From contig DATEJK010000124.1 in assembly GCA_035278025.1 (NCBI GenBank), forward strand, positions 1 to 64,000: 64,000 nt of DNA, read 5' to 3'. This DNA is from JAICWP01 sp035278025. Its GTDB lineage: Bacteria > Acidobacteriota > Terriglobia > Terriglobales > Acidobacteriaceae. This document shows positions 34,984-44,147 of the stretch, one piece after another. Each line of letters opens with the position of its first letter. The stretch's first letter is position 1. Made by a program: the position numbers and the translations under genes. The notes under the pieces are model-generated. The model had not been told where the DNA came from. It made no database searches and saw nothing but the letters and a program-made list of their open reading frames with translations.

Positions 34984-36339
34984 CTATCCCTGCTCCGCTA
35001 AGGCCTGCACCGTCCGCTTGAACACTCGCCCGCGATGCTCGTAATTCTCGAACTGGTCAAAGCTGGCGCAGGCCGGAGCCAGCAGAACCACGTCGCCGCT
35101 CTCGGCTGAAGCCGCCGCGCGCTTCACCGCCGCTTCCAGCGTCCCCGCGCGTACCACTTCCACGACCCCGCCGAGATGCGACTCGATTTTCTCCGCCGCC
35201 GCCCCGATGGTGTACACCCGCCGCGCCCGCTCCTTGAGCAGCGGCTTGAGCACGGTGTAGTCGCTGCCTTTATCCTTGCCGCCCAGGATCAGGTGAATAT
35301 TGGCCGGAAATGATTCCAGCGCCTTGATGGTGGCGTCCACGTTGGTGGCTTTGGAGTCGTTATAGAACTCCACCCCGCGCACCGTGGCCACGTACTCCAG
35401 GCGATGTTCCACCGCCTTGAATTCCTGCACCGCGCGCCGGATGCGAGACGGCTCGGTCTGGGTTAGCATGCCCGCACACACCGCCGCCAGCACGTTCTCC
35501 AGGTTGTGCGCGCCCTTGAGCTTGATTTCGCTCACCGGCATGATCTCGCGCTCGTCGCCATCACGCCATACGATCGTGCCATTACGGAGGAACGCGCCCG
35601 CCTCCACTTCCTTTTTGCGGCTGAACCAGATCTTCCGTGCCTTGCTCCGCCCGGCCAAACCCACGCAGGTGGGGTCGTCGGCATTGAGCACGGCAAAGTC
35701 CTCGCCCGTCTGATTCTCAAATATGCGCGCCTTGGCGTCCACGTAGGCCTGGAAGGTGCTGTGCCGGTCGAGGTGATCGGGGGTGATGTTGAGTACGACA
35801 GCAATAAAAGGATGGAAACTCTCAATGGTCTCAAGCTGGAAGCTGGAAACCTCCAGAACCACGTAGCTGTCGTCCGTGCTCTGGTCCACCAGGGAGATGG
35901 CAGCGGTTCCAATGTTGCCGCCCACCAGCGATTCCCGCCCGCCCATGGAAATGACTTCTCCGGTGAGCGCGGTGGTGGTGGTCTTGCCGTTCGAGCCGGT
36001 GATAGCCACGAGGCGGCCCTTCAGGAAGCGCGCCGCGAGCTCGATTTCGCCGATTACAGGGATGCCCTGCTCGCGCGCCTGCTCCAGCAGCGGCACGTCC
36101 ACCGGCACGCCTGGGCTGACCACGATCAGGTCCTGGCCGCCGAAAGTGCGCTCCCCGTGACCTCCGGTTTCCAGCGTAACGCCGGCGTCGAGCAACTTGG
36201 GAATCTCGCCGCGCAATTCGTCCTGGCTCTTGGTGTCGGAGACGGTGACCCGAGCTCCCTGGGACTTGAGGAATAGCGCCGAGGCCACCCCCGACTTGCC
36301 CAGCCCCACCACCAGCACGCGTTGGTTTTTCAGGTTCAA
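34984..36339 (-). CDS. murD: UDP-N-acetylmuramoylalanine-D-glutamate ligase MurD
   Basis: The protein is 451 residues. The N-terminal domain starts RVLVVGLGKSGVASALFL, the ATP loop is ITGSNGKTTTTAL near 112, the central Mur motif is LNITPDHLDRH, and the C-terminal motifs are EHRLEYVATVRGVEFYNDSKATN and LLAPACASFDQFENYEHRG. The DNSKATN-type block is diagnostic of MurD. It adds D-glutamate to UDP-MurNAc-L-Ala in the cytoplasm. It lies between mraY and ftsW as in most dcw clusters, though separated from ftsW by a repeat-filled spacer. Confidence 0.96.
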   Translation of the reverse strand: MNLKNQRVLVVGLGKSGVASALFLKSQGARVTVSDTKSQDELRGEIPKLLDAGVTLETGGHGERTFGGQDLIVVSPGVPVDVPLLEQAREQGIPVIGEIELAARFLKGRLVAITGSNGKTTTTALTGEVISMGGRESLVGGNIGTAAISLVDQSTDDSYVVLEVSSFQLETIESFHPFIAVVLNITPDHLDRHSTFQAYVDAKARIFENQTGEDFAVLNADDPTCVGLAGRSKARKIWFSRKKEVEAGAFLRNGTIVWRDGDEREIMPVSEIKLKGAHNLENVLAAVCAGMLTQTEPSRIRRAVQEFKAVEHRLEYVATVRGVEFYNDSKATNVDATIKALESFPANIHLILGGKDKGSDYTVLKPLLKERARRVYTIGAAAEKIESHLGGVVEVVRAGTLEAAVKRAAASAESGDVVLLAPACASFDQFENYEHRGRVFKRTVQALAEQG

Positions 36340-36341
36340 AA

Positions 36342-36415
36342 CAGCTTCTAGCTTCTAGCTACTAGCTTCAACTCTTGGCCGTTGGCTTTTGGCTTTTGGC
36401 TTTTGGCCATTAGCC
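36342..36415. repeat. Short tandem words in the mraY-murD spacer
   Basis: The spacer carries AGCTTCTAGCTTCTAGCTACTAGCTTC (7-base period, 36342-36369), followed by GGCTTTT repeated three times (about 36383-36405). Such arrays are unusual inside an operon and could vary in copy number. Confidence 0.6.
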
Positions 36416-36500
36416 CGTTGTCGCCGAAATCCAACGACCAATTACCAGCTACTAACTACCAACCACCCGTCCCGCCATTCTGCCATTTGCCTCGCCCACG

Positions 36501-37634
36501 CTACCTCAGCTTCAGCGTGGTCAGCGCAAAAAGCGCAAACACCAGCGACGCGATCCAGAAGCGCACAATGATCTTCGACTCCGACCAGCCCAGCAGCTCG
36601 AAATGATGGTGCAGCGGCGCCATCTTGAAAATGCGCTTGTGGCGCAGCTTGTACGAGGCCACCTGCAGAATCACCGACACCGCCTCAATCACAAAAATCC
36701 CGCCAATAAAGGGCAGCAGCAGCTCCTGCTTGATAATGACCGCCACCGTCCCTATGGCGCCGCCCAGGGCCAGCGAGCCCACGTCGCCCATGAACACTTC
36801 CGCCGGGTGCGCGTTATACCAGAGGAAGCCGATGGCCCCGCCCACCATGGCGCCACAGAAAATGGTCAACTCGCCCACCTGGGGCATGCGCTGCAGTTCC
36901 AGGTAGTTGGCGAAGGTGGCATGGCCGCTGATGTAAGTCAGCACCGCCAGGGCGCCGGCGGCAATAATGGTGCAGCCAATGGCGAGCCCGTCCAGACCGT
37001 CGGTCAGGTTCACCGCGTTGCTCGACCCCACAATCACCAGCACCACAAAACCAATGAAGGGCAGGAAGGCGAACAGCCACATGTGAGGAATCATCAGCCA
37101 GCGGTCCACCACCAGGTCGGGCCGGAAAGTCTTCACGAAGGGCATGATCAGCCTGGTGGAGTACAGACCCTGCGTCTGCAGCCCGATCAGCGCGATGGCG
37201 ATCAGCACGCTGGTGGTGATCTGCAGCAGCAGCTTGGTGCGCCCGGTCAGACCCAGGTTCCGCCGGTGCACCGTTTTCAGGTAGTCGTCGGCGAAGCCGA
37301 TGCCGGCAAACGCAATGGTGGAGAGCACCGCCACCCAGATGAATTTATTGCTCAGGTCAGCCCACAAAAGCGTGGGCACCACAATGGAGATGGCAATCAG
37401 CACTCCGCCCATGGTGGGGGTGCCGGCTTTCTTCTGGTGCGCCTGCGGGCCCTCTTCGCGGATGAACTGCCCGATCTGAAACTCGCGCAGACGTTTGATG
37501 ACCAGCGGCCCGATAATCAACCCTGTGAACAGCGCCGTCAGGCTGGCGAAGGCGGTGCGAAAGGTCAAAAAACGGAAGATGCGGAAGGGCGAAAAGTAAT
37601 GAAATAGTTTCAGGTACAGCAACCAGTAGAGCAA
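36501..37634 (-). CDS. mraY: Phospho-N-acetylmuramoyl-pentapeptide-transferase MraY
   Basis: The protein is 377 residues with about ten membrane spans. Visible family motifs are AGTPTMGGVLI, GFADDYLK with its aspartates, NLTDGLDGLAIG, and APLHHHFELLGWSESKIIVRFW near the C-terminus with the three histidines. The enzyme transfers phospho-MurNAc-pentapeptide to undecaprenyl phosphate, forming lipid I at the membrane. It follows murF after 25 bases. Confidence 0.97.
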   Translation of the reverse strand: MLYWLLYLKLFHYFSPFRIFRFLTFRTAFASLTALFTGLIIGPLVIKRLREFQIGQFIREEGPQAHQKKAGTPTMGGVLIAISIVVPTLLWADLSNKFIWVAVLSTIAFAGIGFADDYLKTVHRRNLGLTGRTKLLLQITTSVLIAIALIGLQTQGLYSTRLIMPFVKTFRPDLVVDRWLMIPHMWLFAFLPFIGFVVLVIVGSSNAVNLTDGLDGLAIGCTIIAAGALAVLTYISGHATFANYLELQRMPQVGELTIFCGAMVGGAIGFLWYNAHPAEVFMGDVGSLALGGAIGTVAVIIKQELLLPFIGGIFVIEAVSVILQVASYKLRHKRIFKMAPLHHHFELLGWSESKIIVRFWIASLVFALFALTTLKLR

Positions 37635-37659
37635 TCGTCCTCCCGTTCAGGATCAAATC

Positions 37660-39066
37660 CTAGCGGCCCGGGGCCACAACTTTTTTGCTCTCGTGTGGCG
37701 CCGTCCGTTCCCGCCAGCGTTCCAGAGCTCTTTCCAGACGCACGCCCCGCGAAGCCTTGAGCAGCACCGCATCCCCCGGGCGCGCTTCCCGGGCCAGCCA
37801 CTCGCCCGCATCTTCGGGCGCGACTATAAATTCCGCCCGCATCCCCGCTTTGCGCGCCCCTTCCACCATGTGCCCGGCCGCGCCTCTCACTCCCACCAGC
37901 ACATTCACGCCGCGCGTAGCCATGCGCTGGCCGCACTCGGCGTGCAGTTCGGGGCCGGTCGGACCCAACTCCAGCATCTCTCCCGCGACTACAATGTGGC
38001 GCTGCGCCGGCAGGGCCAGCAGAGCATCCACCATGGCGTCGAGGGCTTTGGGATTCGAATTGTAACAATCATTGATGACGGTCACTCCGCCTACTTCGAT
38101 CACCTGGCCGCGTTTGTCCGCCGGGGCCAAGCCGCCCAGAGCGGCTGCCGCCTCCACCAGGGGAATACCCCGTTCCATCGCTACCGCTACCGCCGCCAAT
38201 GCATTGGGAATGTTATGCGCCCCTACCAGGGGCAGAACCGCGGGCTCGCGGCTGCCGCCGGCAACAATATCGAACGCTGAACCCTGCGCACCTCGAAGTT
38301 CTATGCCTTCCGCCCGCACGCTGGCCGGATTCCGCACTCCGAAGGTCACCACCCTGCCGGGAAAGTCGCGCCCAAATTGCGAGACATATTCGTCGTCGGC
38401 ATTGAGCACCGCCGTTCCACCCGGCGGCAGCGCTTCCACCAGTTCGTATTTGGCCCGCGCAATCTCCGCCACCGACTTGAAAAATTCCAGGTGTACAGGA
38501 GCAACGCAGGTCACCACTCCGATTTCCGGCTGGGCAATGCGGGCCAGTTCGCGAATTTCGCCCAGGTGCGACATGCCCATCTCGACCACGGCCACATCGT
38601 GCTCCGGCTCCAGCCGCAGCAGCATCAGCGGCAGCCCGAAGTGGTTGTTCAAATTACCTTCGGATTTGTGCACGCGAAGGCGCGTGGCCAGAAGGTGAGC
38701 GATGGCTTCCTTGGTGGTGGTCTTGCCCGCCGAGCCGGTAATGCCCACCACCGGCTTGCCCCAGGCGCGGCGCACAGCGGCCGCCAGCTGCTGCAGGGCC
38801 GCCAGCGTGTCCTCCACGGCGATGAGGCGAACGCGAGAAGGAAAGCTTGCCAGCCGGTCAGCGCGCACCACCGCTGCCGCCGCGCCCCGTTCCAGGGCCT
38901 GGGCCACAAAGTCGTGCCCGTCCAGCCGCTCGCCTTTTACCGCAAAGAACAGCTCGCCCGCACCCAGAGTGCGTGAATCAATGGAGTAGCCCTGGGCAAC
39001 AGCCGCCGGGTCAAATTCCCCGGCCCCGGAAATCAATTCTGCCATGCGGGCCAGCGGCAGTTTCAA
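37660..39066 (-). CDS. murF: UDP-N-acetylmuramoyl-tripeptide-D-alanyl-D-alanine ligase MurF
   Basis: The likely start is TTG 39066, which overlaps the murE stop as TTGA and has GGGGAG about nine bases upstream. ATG 39045 (MAELISGAGE) is the alternative. The product has about 468 residues. The ATP loop is ITGSAGKTTTKEAIAHLL, the central motif is NAVAP-like VAPVHLEFFKSV, and the C-terminal domain has VINDCYNSNPKALDAMVDAL, diagnostic of MurF. It adds D-Ala-D-Ala to the tripeptide, completing the stem. Coupling to murE should keep the two ligases at similar levels. Confidence 0.95.
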   Translation of the reverse strand: MKLPLARMAELISGAGEFDPAAVAQGYSIDSRTLGAGELFFAVKGERLDGHDFVAQALERGAAAAVVRADRLASFPSRVRLIAVEDTLAALQQLAAAVRRAWGKPVVGITGSAGKTTTKEAIAHLLATRLRVHKSEGNLNNHFGLPLMLLRLEPEHDVAVVEMGMSHLGEIRELARIAQPEIGVVTCVAPVHLEFFKSVAEIARAKYELVEALPPGGTAVLNADDEYVSQFGRDFPGRVVTFGVRNPASVRAEGIELRGAQGSAFDIVAGGSREPAVLPLVGAHNIPNALAAVAVAMERGIPLVEAAAALGGLAPADKRGQVIEVGGVTVINDCYNSNPKALDAMVDALLALPAQRHIVVAGEMLELGPTGPELHAECGQRMATRGVNVLVGVRGAAGHMVEGARKAGMRAEFIVAPEDAGEWLAREARPGDAVLLKASRGVRLERALERWRERTAPHESKKVVAPGR

Positions 39067-40595
39067 GATTCGCTCCCCGCGGCCTGGGAAACCGGCTTGG
39101 CCTCTTCGCAATAGCCCAGCGTAACCAGCGCGGCCCGCGCCATCTCCACATCGTCAAACGGCGCGGTGCCGGCGCGTGTTATCTGCACCTTTTCGTGGCC
39201 TTTGCCCGCAATCAGCACCATGTCGCCGGCGTGCGCCTCCCCCAGAGCCAGTAGGATGGCTTTGCGGCGGTCAGGCTCGGTGACGTAGCGCGTTTCTGTG
39301 CGCTGCAGTCCGGTGAGCGCATCGTTGATGATTGTGAGCGGGTCCTCGGTGCGCGGATTGTCGGAAGTGAGCACCACGAAATCACTGCCTTCTCCGGCCG
39401 CCTCGCCCATCAGCGGCCGCTTGGCGCGGTCACGGTCGCCGCCGCAGCCGAACAGGGTAATGACCCGCGCCGGACGCGGCCCGCGCGAGACGAACTCGCG
39501 CGCCAGCGCGGTCAGGTTGCGCAGGGCGTCGTCGGTGTGCGCGTAATCCACCACCACGGTGAAAGGCTGGCCGCAGTCCACCAGCTCAAACCTTCCGGGC
39601 ACTCGCGCCAGCGCGCCCACTCCCCGGGCTATGGCATCCAGGTTGCAGCCACGTGCCCAGCCGCCGGCAGCCGCGGCCAGAACGTTATAGACGTTTACCT
39701 TGCCAATGAGCGGCGAGAAAATGGGCAAGTCACCCAGGGGAGTAATCATCCGCAAGCGCGTGCCTCGCGGCGTGATCTCCAGGTCGCGGGCGGAGAATTC
39801 GCCCCGCGACAGCCCGTAGCCCACCACCTGAGATTTTTTCTTTCTGCTCAGCGTTACCAGGCGACCGCCGTATTCGTCATCCAGGTTAAGTACCGCGACC
39901 CGTGGCGGCTCCGTGCCGCAGCCCTCAAACAATTTCTTCTTGGCCGCGAAATACTCTTCGAAGGTGTGGTGGTAATCCAGGTGATCGCGCGTCAAATTGG
40001 TGAATACGGCCACGTCGAAGGGAATGCCGAAAGTGCGCTCCTGGGCCAGCGCATGGGATGAGACCTCCATCACCACTTCGGAGGCGCCGGCCTGCCGCGC
40101 CTCCGCGAACATGCGGTTCAGCTCCAGCGATTCCGGTGTGGTGTGCGGCGCCGGCAGAACTTTGCCGGCCACGTGGTACTCGATGGTCCCCACCAGCGCC
40201 GTGCTTCGGCCCGCCGCTCGCAAAATGGACTCGATAAGGAACGCGCTGGTGCTCTTGCCATTGGTGCCGGTAATGCCGGTGATGGCCAGCTTCTCCGCCG
40301 GGCGATGGTAAAAATTAGCGCTCAATCGAGCCAGAGCCCGCCGGCCATGCGCCACCCGAGCCCAGGCAGCAACGCCTGCGGGCGCTGCGAAAGCGGGAGC
40401 GTCGCTGACCACGGCTACAGCCCCGGCGGCCACCGCTGCGGCAATAAATTTGTTGCCGTCGCTGCTCTCCCCCTGCATGGCCACGAACAGACACCCTGGC
40501 TGCACGCGGCGGGAATCGTATTCCACACCGCTGACCTCGGCGTCTCCGGCCTGCGCCAGGACTTCCACCCCGTCCAGAAGTTGTTGGAAGGTCAT
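39063..40595 (-). CDS. murE: UDP-N-acetylmuramoyl-tripeptide synthetase MurE (meso-DAP type)
   Basis: The protein is 510 residues. The N-terminal domain has GVEYDSRRVQPGCLFVA, the ATP loop is ITGTNGKSTSAFLIESI, the central motif is NLTRDHLDYH, and the C-terminal domain has VDYAHTDDALRN and TSDNPRTEDP. The DNPR motif is the known signature for recognising meso-diaminopimelate rather than lysine, so peptidoglycan here should contain meso-DAP. It lies between the small membrane protein gene and murF and ends in the murF start. Confidence 0.96.
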   Translation of the reverse strand: MTFQQLLDGVEVLAQAGDAEVSGVEYDSRRVQPGCLFVAMQGESSDGNKFIAAAVAAGAVAVVSDAPAFAAPAGVAAWARVAHGRRALARLSANFYHRPAEKLAITGITGTNGKSTSAFLIESILRAAGRSTALVGTIEYHVAGKVLPAPHTTPESLELNRMFAEARQAGASEVVMEVSSHALAQERTFGIPFDVAVFTNLTRDHLDYHHTFEEYFAAKKKLFEGCGTEPPRVAVLNLDDEYGGRLVTLSRKKKSQVVGYGLSRGEFSARDLEITPRGTRLRMITPLGDLPIFSPLIGKVNVYNVLAAAAGGWARGCNLDAIARGVGALARVPGRFELVDCGQPFTVVVDYAHTDDALRNLTALAREFVSRGPRPARVITLFGCGGDRDRAKRPLMGEAAGEGSDFVVLTSDNPRTEDPLTIINDALTGLQRTETRYVTEPDRRKAILLALGEAHAGDMVLIAGKGHEKVQITRAGTAPFDDVEMARAALVTLGYCEEAKPVSQAAGSES

Positions 40596-40655
40596 CCCTT
40601 AAGCTCATTATAAAGCGCCGACACCCGGCGGCTGACGCCCTACGGTCCGCCCTTT

Positions 40656-41159
40656 TTAGTCCCCTGGCCGCAGCACCTTCTGCTGGCCGCTGCCGGTCAG
40701 CTTCAGCCGCGAGCCAGAAGGATCCGCGCGCAACACTGTCGAGCCCGAGCCCAGCCCGCTGAACAGCAGCAACTCGACGCCATGCATGTCGCCTTGCAGA
40801 TGGGCAATCTCATGCGCCCGCTCGTCTGACATGTAGAGTAAGTCGCTCATCAGCGTGGTGCGCATGCGGCCTGTCTCGTCGTAAAAGCTCAGGCCGTGCG
40901 GCCCCAGGGAAGAACGCAGCCTCCCCTCCTGGTCGAGAATATTGATGGTGGGATTGCCATCGCTCGCCACCTCAATGCGGAGCCGCGCCCGCCCCTGGGC
41001 GTCGCGCAGGACGAGTTGCGAGGCTTCCAGCGCTGGCGGCGAAGGCCGCGCCTGCGCCATGCACAGCAGCGCCACAACCACAACCAACCCGGCCGCGGCC
41101 CCGCGCTTGAACCAGCGGTTCTGCCTTTCCAGTTTCGACAGCCGTTCTTCCAGCGTCAT
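40656..41159 (-). CDS. Small membrane protein of unknown function inside the dcw operon
   Basis: The protein is 167 residues. An N-terminal charged helix (MTLEERLSKLERQNRWFKR) is probably a short coiled coil, followed by one membrane span at about 19-37 (RGAAAGLVVVVALLCMAQA). The rest is predicted outside the membrane. It has several short turns of similar design: LVLRDAQGRARLRIEV, INILDQEGRLRSSLG, LSFYDETGRMRTTL, each with D-x-x-G-R-x-R followed by hydrophobics, suggesting a small beta-repeat. I recognise no family with a known role. It lies between ftsI and murE on the same strand, so it is probably co-expressed with division genes. Confidence 0.65.
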   Translation of the reverse strand: MTLEERLSKLERQNRWFKRGAAAGLVVVVALLCMAQARPSPPALEASQLVLRDAQGRARLRIEVASDGNPTINILDQEGRLRSSLGPHGLSFYDETGRMRTTLMSDLLYMSDERAHEIAHLQGDMHGVELLLFSGLGSGSTVLRADPSGSRLKLTGSGQQKVLRPGD

Positions 41160-41268
41160 GGCACACTCCCGGGGAAAGTCGGTAAAGGAATGAGCATACT
41201 CTCAGCCGGGTCATGTGGAGGCGGGGCTTGCCCCTGCCTGAACAGGGCAGACCCTCCAGGCACTTCCC

Positions 41269-43443
41269 CTACTGCTCGAACCTGACCTCCACGCGGGCGC
41301 CCGCGGGCACGCGCGAACCTGCCGGCGGCGATTGGTCCCGGGCCACGCCGTCTCCGATGGCGTCAATTTCGACTCCGCTGTTTTGTGCCGTCTCGATGGC
41401 GGCGCGCAGCGGCTTACCCAGAAATGAGGGCACCACGATGCCTCCCTGCTCCACGTCCAGAACCACGGTTCCAGAACTGGGAAGAGGAGCCGGCGTCTCG
41501 GGCGGTTTGGTCTCACTCTTGCCGACGGGCGCGGCCACCGCTTCGGCGCTTACTGCCGCAGCCGGATGGACGGCGAAATCGCTCTGTCGGCCTTCCCCCG
41601 AGGCGGCAGTTGCAGTCGCGGGTGGCGGAACCGGCCCCGGATCGTCAGAAGGAATGTCCAGAGGCGCTCCCAGCCGGTCGGGCGAACCTTCCTCCAGATC
41701 CTTTGCCGGAACCGACTTGCTGGCCAGCAGCAACTGCCGCTCCGAGGGAATATCCACGTCGTGCGGCACGTGCAGGTATTCCAGCACCTGCTGGGCGATT
41801 CTCTGGAAAAGGGGCGCCCCCACCATGCCCCCCTCGTGCCCATGCGTGATGGGTGAATCCAGAATGACCACCACGACCACCGCCGGATTATTCACCGGCG
41901 CGAATCCCGCGAACGAGGTCACATACTTGGTATGCGAGTAGGCGTGCGTAACCGGGTCCACCTTTTGCGCCGTTCCCGTTTTTCCAGCGGTGGTATAGCC
42001 TTCGAGCAGGGCTTTGCGGCCAGTGCCGCGCAGCACCACGCCTTCCATCATCTGCTTCATCTCCGCCGCGGTCAGGCGGGAAATTACCCGGTGCTCCGCC
42101 CCGGAATGAAACACCACCGTTTGCGGTGTGCTGCGCGGCTCGATGGTGCCAGCCACGATTCGCGGCGCGATCCACACGCCATCATTGGCGATGCTGGAGA
42201 CCATGGCGGCCAACTGGATGGGCGAAACCCCGATCTCCTGCCCCATGGAGATGGCGCCGATCGAAACTTTCGACCAGCGGCTTACCGGCTTGGTCAGACC
42301 GCGCGTTTCACCCGGCAGGTCAATTCCGGTCTGGGAGCCAAAGCCGTAGCTCCGGATGTAGTGGTACAGCCGCTCATCGCCCAGGCGCAGGCCGATCTTG
42401 ATGGTGCCCACGTCGCTGGAATGCGCCAGAATGTTGGCCACGCTCATTACGCCATAGGGATGCCAGTCGTGAATCCGCCGGCCGCCCACCACGATGGAGC
42501 CCATCTGGCAGTCCACCAGTTCGTTGGGATTGGTCAGCCGCTGGTCTATGGCGGCTGACAGCGTTACCAGCTTGAACGTCGAGCCCGGTTCGTAGATATC
42601 GCTGATGGCCCGATTGTTGAGTTCCTGCGGGCGGATTTTCTTGCTCAGGTTGGGATTGAAGGTGGGGCGGTTGGCCAGCGCCAGAATTTCACCGGTATGC
42701 GGATTCTCCACGACCACGGTGCCGGCGGCCGCGCCGTTCTCCCGCACTGCCTTGTCCAGTTCACGCTCAGCGATGTACTGGATGGCTTGGTCAATGGTAA
42801 GGACCACGTTCTCGCCCGGTTCAGGCTGGCGTTCTACCCGGCCAAACCAGCGTTTGCGCGCGTCCACATTGATGAGCATGCGTCCAGGTTGACCACGGAG
42901 CTGGTCATCAAACTCGCGCTCAATTCCGCTCAGGCCTTCATCGTCCATACCCACGTAGCCCAGCACCTGCGCCGCCAGTTCACGTTTGGGATAAAAGCGC
43001 TTGGATTCCTTCTGGAAGTAAATGCCGCGCAGGTTGAGGGCGCGTACGCGCTCGCTGGCATCGGCGTCCACTTTACGCGCCACCCAGCAGAAGGTGCGCG
43101 AGGCATGAAAGCGGGCGCGCAGCTCCGCCGCATCCAGTTTCAGGATGTGCGCCAGCAGCGTGGCCGCGGTCGCCGGATCGGGGATCTCGCTGGGCACCGC
43201 GAAAATCGAGTCCACCGCAATAGACATGGCCAGATCGTGACCGCTGCGGTCGAAGATGATGCCCCGGCGTGGCGCCACCTCGATGGTGCGCTGCTGCTGG
43301 CGCAGTGCATGTTGCTCCAGTTCGCCATAATCGAAAACCTGCAACTGGACCAGGCGGCCGCAGATGACCACCGCCCAGAAAAGGAAAAATCCCGCCAGGA
43401 TGTAGATGCGCCTCTGTGCGTCCTTGCCCAAATTCGCCGCCAC
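41269..43443 (-). CDS. ftsI: Class B penicillin-binding protein FtsI (PBP3) with C-terminal PASTA domain
   Basis: The protein is 724 residues. A membrane anchor lies at about 13-32, the pedestal/dimerisation domain at about 55-215 (RRGIIFDRSGHDLAMS), and the transpeptidase domain at about 220-560 with Ser288-x-x-Lys291 in STFK, SSD in AHSSDVGTIKIG and KTG in TTAGKTGTAQ. After a long Pro/Ala-rich linker comes a PASTA domain at about 662-724 (VVPSFLGKPLRAAIETAQNSG, AGARVEVRFEQ). It crosslinks septal peptidoglycan with FtsW. A PASTA tail is typical of Gram-positive PBPs and less usual in a Gram-negative-type envelope. Confidence 0.94.
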   Translation of the reverse strand: MAANLGKDAQRRIYILAGFFLFWAVVICGRLVQLQVFDYGELEQHALRQQQRTIEVAPRRGIIFDRSGHDLAMSIAVDSIFAVPSEIPDPATAATLLAHILKLDAAELRARFHASRTFCWVARKVDADASERVRALNLRGIYFQKESKRFYPKRELAAQVLGYVGMDDEGLSGIEREFDDQLRGQPGRMLINVDARKRWFGRVERQPEPGENVVLTIDQAIQYIAERELDKAVRENGAAAGTVVVENPHTGEILALANRPTFNPNLSKKIRPQELNNRAISDIYEPGSTFKLVTLSAAIDQRLTNPNELVDCQMGSIVVGGRRIHDWHPYGVMSVANILAHSSDVGTIKIGLRLGDERLYHYIRSYGFGSQTGIDLPGETRGLTKPVSRWSKVSIGAISMGQEIGVSPIQLAAMVSSIANDGVWIAPRIVAGTIEPRSTPQTVVFHSGAEHRVISRLTAAEMKQMMEGVVLRGTGRKALLEGYTTAGKTGTAQKVDPVTHAYSHTKYVTSFAGFAPVNNPAVVVVVILDSPITHGHEGGMVGAPLFQRIAQQVLEYLHVPHDVDIPSERQLLLASKSVPAKDLEEGSPDRLGAPLDIPSDDPGPVPPPATATAASGEGRQSDFAVHPAAAVSAEAVAAPVGKSETKPPETPAPLPSSGTVVLDVEQGGIVVPSFLGKPLRAAIETAQNSGVEIDAIGDGVARDQSPPAGSRVPAGARVEVRFEQ

Positions 43444-43682
43444 GCCGCCCTCTGATAGAACCGTGCGTTACCGGATACGAAGAGTTGCGCCTCCCGGAAG
43501 GGCTCTTATCCGGCCGCTTTCGGAAGGCGCGGTTTCAGCCGCGCTGTAGAGCGCTCTCCATTTTTCTATTCCGAGCGGACTTCAGTCCGCGAGGAATCCC
43601 GCTCAAACAAACCTCGCCTGAGACAAGAATGGCGGCCCACCGACCAGGCCGCCAAACTCTTTCCCGAAATATCGCGCCCGGC

Positions 43683-44147
43683 CTAACGCGCTGACACCAC
43701 CGAAACTGGATTCGCCACGCTGGCCATCTGCGGCGCACTAGGATCGGGCGACGCGGTGTCCAGCATGATGATTTGTCCGGCCGTCGGCGACTGCAGGCCC
43801 ATTTGCCGCGCCAGTTGGTCAATGCGCCCAGGATCGCGCAGCGAGGCATCCTCCAGGCGCAGCGCCCGGTTCACCTCCACCAGTCCGGCTTTCTGCGACT
43901 GCAGCGCTTCAATGCGATAGCCATACTCGATGGCGCTGAAGTGCTGCCACGCGTAGGTCATGACCAGCACGAACAGGCAGCACACCGCCGCCAGAAACAT
44001 GGCCATTTCGCGCGTGCGCTTGGGATCGGCCACCCGCACCACCCGCGAATTGTCTATGCTCTTGGCGAAGTACACTTCCGGCGTGCCCGTCCAGCAGGGC
44101 TTGCGCCGCCCTCGCACCGAAGCCGATGCCATCGCCGCGGCCGCCAT
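43683..44147 (-). CDS. ftsL: Cell division protein FtsL-like
   Basis: The protein is 154 residues, low in conserved sequence, as is usual for FtsL. One membrane span lies at about 50-70 (MAMFLAAVCCLFVLVMTYAW), followed by a heptad-like coiled coil at about 72-110 (IEALQSQKAGLVEVNRALRLEDA) and RIDQLARQMGLQSPTAGQII, a block commonly seen after the FtsL/DivIC coil. The call rests on topology and position between rsmH and ftsI. Its ATG overlaps the stop of a preceding 49-codon ORF (TAATG). FtsL forms a complex with FtsB and FtsQ that activates FtsWI. Confidence 0.85.
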   Translation of the reverse strand: MAAAAMASASVRGRRKPCWTGTPEVYFAKSIDNSRVVRVADPKRTREMAMFLAAVCCLFVLVMTYAWQHFSAIEYGYRIEALQSQKAGLVEVNRALRLEDASLRDPGRIDQLARQMGLQSPTAGQIIMLDTASPDPSAPQMASVANPVSVVSAR

